Below, piece by piece: positions 56,622 to 64,000 of a DNA stretch of 64,000 bases. This DNA is from Flaveria trinervia. Its lineage: Eukaryota; Streptophyta; Magnoliopsida; Asterales; Asteraceae. The stretch covers positions 44,736,641-44,800,640 of the forward strand of contig CM046451.1 of the NCBI GenBank assembly GCA_025506515.1, given 5' to 3'. Positions within the stretch are counted from its first letter, which is position 1. Each line of letters begins with the position of its first letter. The notes beneath the pieces were generated by a model. That model did not search any database. It saw only the letters and a list, made by a program, of their open reading frames with translations, and was not told the origin of the DNA. Both the position numbers and the translations under genes were made by a program.

Positions 56622-57513
56622 TGTTGGACCAAAAGAACCAATGAGCCAAGATCAGAAAATCTCTAAGTCCCACACGGTATCACAACAACTGCTGAAAGCC
56701 TCATCAGTAGTTTGACAAGTGCTGAAGACTTCAACAGCTGAAGATCAAGTGCTGAAGACCTTAACAGCTGAAGAACCAAAGTGCTGAAGTACAACAGCTG
56801 AAGAACACAAGTGCTGAAGCTGAAAGACCAAAGTACTGAAGAACAACAGCTGAAGAGTTCACAAGTGCTGAAGATCAACAACTGATGTACAAAGTCTGAA
56901 GACAAAGACTGAAGACATCAGCTGATGATATCTACTGAAGTCATCAGCTGATGAAACACCTGAAGGTCAAAGTCTGAAGATCAAGTACTGAAGCCTCAGT
57001 AGTTTGTCACAACTGCTGAAGAGTACTTCTTCAGTAGTTGTGATATCAGTAGTTTTATTTTCTATTTCAGTAGTTTTGTAAAACGACTGAAGAGCTTGTT
57101 CTTCAGTCGTTGTAGTTTCAGTAGTTTTATATTTTGTACTTAACTTGCTGATATGTTCTCAGTAGTTGTGAACATTTCAGTAGTTTGTTAAGAATTAGTT
57201 ATTTCTGTATTGGATCTGCCAGTTGTCACTTTCCGTGATAACAGCAGTGACTGTTGCACTCTATATAAGGAGTGACAACCTATTGTAATCATTGAGCGAA
57301 ATGAGTAATTGAATGGAATGATTGATTTTCGATTAGAAATATTCTACATCTATAAACATTCCTAGAAATCAGAAATTCATATTCTCTCCCTATAACTGTA
57401 TGCGATCTTAATGCTCACAAATATCGTTTGCTTGCTACAATTTGTCTAATTCGTGTTTGTATTCCGCTGCTTTATATTCTGATACATCAAACTTGTGATC
57501 ACTGATCCTGTCA
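56622..57513 (+). repeat. A1 3' LTR (892 bp)
   Basis: Matches 45069-45953 with about ten small indels and only a few substitutions. Contains the same word array (56665-57200), hairpin (57082-57111) and TATA box (57262-57269). Confidence 0.95.
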
Positions 57514-57518
57514 ATGAT
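57514..57518. repeat. Probable target-site duplication of A1, right copy (ATGAT)
   Basis: Matches ATTAT at 45064-45068 in four of five positions. Confidence 0.7.
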
Positions 57519-58934
57519 CTCCTTGAGCTAGATTGTTGTGTATTCAAGATATCATTACCTCATCGTGTAGGACCTCGTCCATCCGAGGGAGAGAGAGGGA
57601 TGTTTAAGGACTTGAAAGAACTCCATCATAGGTCGAAAAAGTACGGGTCCATTTGCAGTAGGTGTTGTGGTATATCCTGAAACGTCAACATTACACCACA
57701 CTTCTACTAGACCTTTGAGTTGTTGTAAACTTCGCTTTTCGGTATGTTGTATCCTAGAAAGATGCCTTCTCTTCATCTGCCTTATCGCGAATTTACTCTA
57801 TTGTGTCTTCTTCAGAAGTGTGCACGGCGCGCCAATGGTCGAGATAATCCAATTTCGGTTTGCGTCTTTGTAGTAGCTCGTACATGTTCTTTTCCGTGGC
57901 GCTTGATATCAGACTAGATTCAATGTTATAACATGCCATTCGCCACTACCTCCTTCCAGATTTGGTGATAGGCATTTCGAGTCTGCCAGCATAGTCCCGT
58001 GCTGTCTCTATCAACCTTCTGTTCTTTCTCTCATATGCCATTCATTTTTGAGGTGTGTAGGCAGAAGTGAATTGATGCAACAATTCCCATTTCCTTTCAG
58101 TATGCCTCCATCCACGGTTCTTGAATTCCGTTCCGTTATTTGAGCGTACTTGTCTACTTTCAGCTTGTAGAGAGATCCAGTGTGGTTACCAACTCCTCGA
58201 ATGATTCAAATGTTTTCTGATTTGATTTCAAACATTACCCAAGTAAACCTTGAGTAGTCATCAGTGACCACAAAACATACAAAGTCGCCTGCAATGCTAT
58301 TTGTATAGACTGGACCAAACAGATCCATGTGAAGAATTCAAGAGGAAGTTCTATTGAATGAACTTTCTTTTTTTCCGTATAGACTTCTTTGTCTGTTTGC
58401 CTTTCTTGCAAGCTACACAAAAGTCAGGAGGCTACAAGTTCTTGACATTAACTCTCTCACCAGATCCTTCTGAATCAAATGATTCATCTTCCTTTGACTA
58501 ATGTGTCCCATTCTCCTATGCCAGAGATGGAATCCTTTTCATGATCCATTGTAGAAGCTGTTGACAGATCCAAGACATAAAGATCTTTATATCTTGAAGC
58601 AGTCATCAAAACTTGGTCCTCTGGGATCACGTAGTCTTTCTTTAGTACGTAACACTTCTTGTTGTCGAAGATGACTTTAAATCCCTTATCACATATTTGG
58701 GAAACAGAAAGTAAGTTATTTTGTAGTTGTTGAACGTAGTTCACTTTATCAAACTTAACTTTCTGATCCCCACTTCTCCCTGTGCTGTGATATACCACCC
58801 TTGTTTCCAGCAAACGAAACATGCCCTCCTTTTATTTGCTTGACGTTTGATAAAAGAGCCCTGTTTCCTGTCATGTGCCTGGATGCTCCGCTGTCTACTA
58901 TCCACGTGTTAGTTTCAGCACTGTATCGAACACC
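57514..58934 (-). pseudogene. B pol 5' part: protease and integrase
   Basis: Protease TWIVDSGASRHMTGNRALLSN (58910 downward) with intact DSG; GAG-pre-integrase KFDKVNYVQQLQNNLLSVSQ (58755), SRYKDLYVLDLS; integrase MDLFGPVYTN (58336), VVTDDYSRFTWVMF and a decayed C-terminal core with YELLQRRKPKLDYL near 57855. The ERNNRTLIE-type Glu region near 58020 is degraded. The reading continues at 45068 beyond A1. Numerous frameshifts. Confidence 0.85.
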
Positions 58935-58955
58935 CTGCACATACAAAGTAAAGGA

Positions 58956-61756
58956 TTAGTTGGGTTAGGAACCAAGCCTTTACTGGCTTGGGTTTCCCCG
59001 AGGCATCACACATTTAAATTCTACCCATTGACCCTTAGAGGATGAGGGAGCTCAGGTTCCTTCTTGTCATTATTATCAGACACTGAGGATGTCTTCTCCT
59101 TCCATAATCCAGATTTGTGCAATGCCTGTTTGTGATAAACAGTCGACTGACTTACAGGTTGAATTTAGGTTCACTAGTTCTTCTAGGTGGAGTCAATGAG
59201 ATCCTCTTAGAAGACCTAGGCTTTGAAACCTGAAGTTCAATCTTCTTACAGGGTGTCTGATAGAAGTGACAATAGGAAGCAGTGTGTCCATATTCACCAC
59301 AGTTGTAGCACGATCTGCTATTAAACTTTCTTTGTGGAGAAGTGTGTGACACTCTAGTAACATAACTCACTCTAGGTTTTGACTCTGGTTCTTTGGTTGT
59401 TTTCTCTGGTTTAACAAAGTTAACTGTTTAAACTGTTTAACATCCTTTTCTTTTTGGTTAATAGGTTTTTGACTTGAGTATGTGAAAGATTAACCTTAGA
59501 AGTCCTTTTAGGTTCTGATTTGACTCTGTTTGATCCTGACTTTAAGTTAACCTTTTCAAATTCCTTTTCCAGATTAACACTAGACAATTTATCCTTTGCC
59601 TTTGAAGTGGCCTCCGTTTGTTTGTTTCCTGAGTCAATAGATGAACATAAGGAATCTGGATCACTAACAAGAGGAGTAGACACCACATGATCCTTGATGG
59701 GATTACTATTTATTGGTCTAGTCTTAGTGTTCATCAAAGTCTCAGGTGGTGGTGGAACCACTTTATAACCCAATCCCTCCCGTGTGTTCCTTTCTCTCAC
59801 TAAGTGTTGGACTATGTGTGAAGAACTAGTCCAACTGTGCAGTTTCTGTTTTAATGAATTTACTTCTACTTCTAGAACTGCCTTTTGCTTCTTAGTGTCT
59901 TCTAGGGAGTTTAGATAATACCTAATGTCATTAGCTTGGTTAAAGGCAACTACTTCGGTTTCCCTAAGCTGTTTAGTCAAAAGGTCTATCTTTTCTTTAT
60001 AACTATGCTCATTTTGTTTTATACCCTATTAGCCTCAGTGCACAGTTGCAAATCTTTTACTAAGTTATCATTATGATCTAATAACCTAGCAAATTTTTCA
60101 TCTATGCTATTCCTAAAAGTATCACAATCAGAACAAGCATGATTATCAAACATTTGGTCAGTAGTACTTACCTGAGTTGATTCAGTAGAGTTAGCCATCA
60201 ACGCGCATCAGATGTCTCTGGTTCTGGTGATTCTGTCTTTTCTGTCTCTGACGTGGTAGTCTCCTCTTTAGGTTGGTAACTGACCTCGGTTGCAGTTGCT
60301 TCTTCACTATGTGACATCGCTATCTCAACTGCTAGATCTCCTTCACTAGCGGAATCACTGTCAATATCTTCTACACTTGCAATGTTTGATTCCCTGGTGA
60401 GACAAACCTAAAGCTCCAATCCTGTCCTTCATCATCATAGCAGTCAAGGCCTTTGGATCCTTGCTTGATGAAGTAGAACTGGTAGCTTCTTGTCTTGACG
60501 AGTGAAGGACGAGAACGGGTTTCCATACCCGTCTTCTTAGGCTTGACACATTCTTTTGAAGTGCCCCTTCTCTCCACAGTTGAAGCAGGTCACTTTGCTC
60601 TTGTCAAAGCCAAATGTGGTATCCTTAGTAGCTACCAAGTTCTGTCCGGTTTGTTTTACAAACTTCTTTGCCCTCCGGACAGCACTAGCTAAAGCCCACA
60701 TTATATCCATCCTCTCAAGCTCCATTTCGTCCACCTGCTGTAGTCCTCGTCTACAAATGGCAGTTTCCAATCTTCCCAGCAACAAGTTCATCATAAGAAT
60801 GGACCATTGCAGCCAAAAGATCCATGTGTTCTCGAGCTACTTCCACTGTCACATTTCCGAGATTCTCGGTTTTCAGTTTAGTAGCACTTGCTTCGGATCC
60901 AATATAGTGGAACAAGAAAGTCCCGATGTGTCTGATCCTGAAGGGATGCATGTGAAGGACCCGATGAGCTAGACACAAATGCAGTCTGGAGAGGTGCTCC
61001 AGATGTCTTAGCTTGAGGCGTGGCATTGTATAAAGCTGGATTTTGATTGTATGAGAGACTTCTGAGCTCTGTACTTCATCCTAAGTGACTCTTCTCGCAA
61101 CTTAAGAATGAAGTCATAATATCCAGTTTTGCCAGCATTCCATTCTGTCTAAGATTAGACACGAATGAAGCCTACTTTTCAGGCAATCCGTCTGCAAAAT
61201 TAGTAACTTTCTCTTCCATGGTAGTAGCCACCCCATGTGTATGCAGTTCACTCATCAGATGGTAGAATCTATCTATAAATCATCCAACTCTCATTCCCAT
61301 CGATGAGAAGTTATCGAATTCCTTCTTTAACTCCTTAGCCTTGATCGCCTTCAACGAAGCATTCCATCGTATCTCTTTTCTACTCATCCCAAAGTTTCTT
61401 GGACTGCTTATTTTTGAGTACTGGTGGAATATGTCTTTAGAAATAGATTGTGTAATCAATGCATAAACTCTTTTTTCTGCATTGTATTTGACTTTCTGCA
61501 TGTCCGTCATCCCTCCTAATGTTAGCTTAACTCCATGAGCTCCCACCGGTGTACTATATCCAATCTCGATGGCTTCCCACAGATTCGGATCCACTCCGTT
61601 GAGGTAGATCTCAAAATGTTGTTTCCAGTGGGGAAACTCATCTAACGTCAAGAGCTTTGGTGGTTTATTATGATTACCTACCTCACTCTCAAGCAACAAC
61701 AGGTTCTGTATCCTAGAATCCTTTCCAGCAGTAAAGGCTGACATTTGATCTTCCAT
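58956..61756 (-). pseudogene. B gag
   Basis: The start MEDQMSAFTAGKDSRIQNLL at 61756 follows the 5' UTR array. UBN2-like domain: PPKLLTLDEFPHWKQHFEIYL, GVDPNLWEAIEIGY, KYNAEKRVYALITQS. After a broken stretch: ELERMDIMWALASAVRRAKK, TTFGFDKSKVTCFNCGEKGH(F) knuckle 1 (about 60600-60550), an acidic S/T-rich part, a coil (59960-59830: RETEVVAFNQANDIRYYLNS), a lysine-rich part and knuckle 2 CYNCGEYGHTASYC (about 59315-59275). It ends near the TAA at 58956-58958. At least six frameshifts. Gag sequence is clearly different from family A. Confidence 0.85.
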
Positions 61757-61799
61757 TGCGAATAACTTTAAGTCTAATAACTTTAAGTCTAATAAAACA

Positions 61800-62045
61800 A
61801 ATTGTCACTGGGGCGACTAAAAGGTGCGAATGGTCTAGTCGTGCGTATGAACTCTACGACTGGTTCAATCGTGCAGCTGAACTAAGCGATTAGCTCAGTC
61901 GTGCGAATGAATCTGATGTGTATGAGCAGTACGCCCGAAAGGTTCAATCGTACGAATAGAGATGCGACTATGTCCAATCGTGCGTCTGAGCAATGCGAAT
62001 GAGGTCCAGTCGTGCGAATGGCTCACTCGTGCGACTGAAGCTGCT
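61800..62045 (-). promoter_or_regulatory. B 5' UTR palindromic word array
   Basis: About ten TCGTGCGAATGA, CAATCGTGC and CAGTCGTGCGACTGA-like words between PBS and gag start. Located downstream of the expected transcription start, so present in genomic RNA. Could act in DNA (enhancer) or in RNA (packaging or translation); the sequence alone does not decide. Confidence 0.6.
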
Positions 62046-62250
62046 GTTTTGCGAAAATTTCTAGGATAAACGTGTTTTAGCCGTAAAGATTCGAAATTTG
62101 GCAAGGTCTAATAGCCTAAGTCCATAGAAACCAAACGTTGATGAGCAGGGAACGTCCAAGATCACTTTTGAAACAAAAGATTGCGTTTTTAGTGCAAAAA
62201 CACAAACTTTTTATCAATCTTGATTGAATCACACGTAATCAAGAGCCAAA

Positions 62251-62262
62251 GCTCTCATACCA
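62251..62262 (-). other. Primer-binding site of B
   Basis: TGGTATGAGAGC on minus, one mismatch to the initiator-Met site, 2 bp from the LTR end. Confidence 0.75.
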
Positions 62263-62264
62263 CT

Positions 62265-62997
62265 TGTTCGGACTTTGTATTTGAACGAAATACCTGGAGA
62301 TTAGCGTGTAAACCAGATCAAATAGTGCGGAATGCTATTTAATTGGCGATCCAATCAGTGAGAACACACGAAGAATCAATCAAGAATTGAAAATAACGTT
62401 AGAAATCGATTGGGAATCGATCTAATGTGTTCTATGAACTTGGAGAACGAATTGGGAGGCTTCTAATTGGCTAGGGCACTTCTGGAATCGTAATGAATCA
62501 AAAGCTCATATTTTTCACAAATTGGGTTGTATTTATAGGTTGCTATTATTCAATCGTGCGACTGAACCATTAGCATGGTTCAGTCGTGCGATTTAACCAT
62601 GCGGTTGGTTCATCCGCACGACTGAGTGTTCAGTCGTGCGACTGAGCCAATCTTATGTTATAATCAGACGACTGATCCAGTCTCCTGGTTCAGTCTTGCG
62701 ACTGAGTCATTCATATGAAGTTATTCATGCTTATGGTTCATTCGCATGGGCCATTAGCATGAGAACTTCGTTAAGTTAAGTTTGAATGTATTAATTAATA
62801 AAAATTATGTGTAACAATTCTAACAACCACAAACCTAATTAGCCAATTTAATATCAACTCATTAATGAAATGTTAGTCATTACAAATCACAAACAACCAA
62901 TATCATTTCATTAATCATATCAAATTACATATCAGAATCAGACAAACAAGATCTATTACATTTCATATCATGATCTAGGGACATACATGTATCAACA
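62265..62997 (-). repeat. B 5' LTR (733 bp)
   Basis: Matches 36422-37153. TATAAATA (minus) at 62530-62537 and TCAGTCGTGCGACTGA at 62630-62645. Its right end TATCAACA is followed by A2 gag at 62998. Confidence 0.95.
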
Positions 62998-63002
62998 GCA
63001 GT
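62998..63002. repeat. Target-site duplication of B, right copy (GCAGT)
   Basis: GCAGT follows the B LTR end; see TCAGT at 36417-36421. Confidence 0.9.
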
Positions 63003-63716
63003 GTTCCCTGGTACAAAGCCATCAGTGAGCTTTCCTGATGATGCCAGTTTCCTTTTGTGCTCTATCTTTTTTTCAAATGTAAGCAGTTTCCCATGGAGTT
63101 GGGTGAGAGATAGGCTATCCAGATTTGCACTGGAGCATAGGACAATGGTATATGTGTCCCATCTCTCACGCAGTGATCTGAGGAATCTGTTGTTCATCCG
63201 GCTATTAGTGTATTCATGTTTGACCATTTTCAGCTCAGAGATCAAACAGGAAAAACGCTCAAACTGTTGAGTCAGTGTCTCACCCTTCCTATGAGAGAAT
63301 GTCTCATATTGTTGGGCAAGAATTTATGTGTTGTTTGCTAAGACCTCATCTATTCCACCAAATTGTTCTTTCAATGCATTCCAGAGGTCATGAGCAGTTT
63401 CATGATGCATAAGCCCCGAATAGATTTCATTCGGCAGTGCCATGGCCAGAATTCCATGGGCTTTAGCATCAATCTCAAACAATTTTCGATCCTCATCTGA
63501 GTATTGTTCCTTCTTCTTTAGAACCATTTGGTTGGTTTCCGGATTGTTCACCATAGGCTTGTGTGGACCATGTACCACAGATGTGGAACAACCTGAACTA
63601 TTAACAGACAGGTGATGGAGCATTATTCGTTGCCATATGTTATACTCAGTCCTAACCAGCATCGGAGGCTTGGTTGAGGAGCCAGTATTGTGAGGGTCAT
63701 TAGAAGGAGTAGTCAT
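62998..63716 (-). pseudogene. A2 gag, N-terminal part
   Basis: The start MTTPSNDPHNTGSSTKPP at 63716 (a further in-frame ATG at 63728 is not conserved). The UBN2-like domain continues with KAHGILAMALPNEIYSGL and HETAHDLWNALKEQFGG, one frame break near 63324, then MVKHEYTNSRMNNRFLRSL and LTQLHGKLLTFEKKIEHKRKL, to GFVPGNTA where B interrupts at 62997/62998. The gag continues at 36421. Confidence 0.9.
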
Positions 63717-63921
63717 TCTTAGATTCAATTAAGTTTTAACCGATTTAGCGCAAAACACAACAAACTCAATACGAACCAAGAGAAATCTCAAAGCAATTAA
63801 CCGAAAGCAGCAGAAATTCAATCTCTATAACCAATTCTTGCAAATATGCTAATTCAATCAAACTTAGATATTGAAATAGCAGTTTCAATGATCAATTGTT
63901 AGATCGATCAATGATTAACCA

Positions 63922-63933
63922 GCTCTGATACCA
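63922..63933 (-). other. Primer-binding site of A2
   Basis: Plus GCTCTGATACCA, exact initiator-Met complement on minus, 2 bp from the LTR end. Confidence 0.9.
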
Positions 63934-63935
63934 TT

Positions 63936-64000
63936 TGTTAGGATCAATGATTTAAGTTTGATCAATTAGAGTAGATTGCAGCGGAATTCGAACAATGAAT
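63936..64000 (-). repeat. A2 5' LTR, first 65 bp in window
   Basis: TGTTAGGATCAATGATTTAAG aligns with the A2 3' LTR start at 25862 (TGTTTGGATCAGTGATTTATG). The rest lies beyond the window. Confidence 0.9.

Larger units (their letters stand above)
45069..57513 (+). mobile_element. Element A1: full-length family-A Copia element (12.4 kb)
   Basis: LTRs 45069-45953 and 56622-57513, exact initiator-Met PBS, polypurine tract, gag, pol, internal promoter region and aORF all in order, inserted in B between integrase and RT. This is the youngest insertion in the window by nesting. Its LTRs differ mainly by one- or two-base indels. The coding regions need about ten frame corrections, few of them nonsense changes, so either it is recently dead or part of the damage is sequencing error. 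Confidence 0.95.
36422..62997 (-). mobile_element. Element B: large Copia element with aORF, interrupted by A1
   Basis: LTRs 36422-37153 and 62265-62997, PBS 62251-62262, polypurine tract 37154-37166, near-perfect 5-bp target duplication. Removing A1 and its duplicated target leaves about 14.1 kb. Order on minus: LTR, 5' UTR word array, gag with two knuckles, PR, IN, [A1], RT, RNase H, a ~2.5-kb non-coding spacer with two word arrays and a TATA box, aORF, tract, LTR. The LTRs differ by roughly twenty-odd positions by eye, so the insertion is moderately young. Confidence 0.92.

Overview
The window looks like repeat-rich plant nuclear DNA, most likely from a member of the daisy family (Asteraceae). 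This is inferred from the element types: Ty1/Copia LTR retrotransposons primed by initiator-Met tRNA, UBN2-type gag, and a large extra ORF downstream of pol. The family assignment is a judgement from remembered element types, not a search. I see no host gene, rRNA, tRNA or CRISPR array. Every recognisable coding stretch belongs to a retrotransposon, and nearly all are broken by frameshifts or stops.

Layout. 1-4440: old LTR debris, including two minus-strand 3' LTR ends (elements E and F) each followed by a polypurine tract. 4440-13300: remnants of a plus-strand Copia family (G), comprising its post-pol ORF, a 1.92-kb tandem duplication that includes the LTR start, and an LTR; a minus-strand Tork-like RT/RNase H fragment (H) is embedded. 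13300-24821: plus-strand Copia element C (LTR end, PBS, gag, PR, IN), interrupted at 14729-21997 by A3, a minus-strand deletion derivative of family A with a perfect TCATC target duplication. 24822-25861: an LTR-like sequence (D) that cuts C inside integrase. 25862-end: minus-strand family-A element A2, split by minus-strand element B (36422-62997), which is split by plus-strand element A1 (45069-57513). C, D, A2, B and A1 therefore form an apparent five-deep nest, with C oldest and A1 youngest; the far ends of C, D and A2 lie beyond 64000.

Organisation of the autonomous elements. A1, A2 and B share one plan: LTR, PBS, gag with two zinc knuckles, PR-IN-RT-RNase H, a non-coding spacer, then an additional ORF (aORF) of roughly 3.4-3.6 kb, polypurine tract, LTR. 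The LTR U3 regions carry dense arrays of short family-specific self-complementary words just upstream of the LTR TATA box. The same words recur in the spacer between pol and aORF, again directly upstream of a TATAAATA box. In A1 and A2 that box lies 58-70 bp before the aORF start codon. I read this as a second, internal promoter that drives the aORF with the same cis-elements as the LTR. This is the most interesting system in the window.

Other points of note: a conserved stop-plus-AG junction between gag and PR in four elements; a candidate leader intron before the B aORF; the A3 in-element deletion and later tandem duplication; and damage in A1 that is mostly single-base indels, which may partly be sequencing error.
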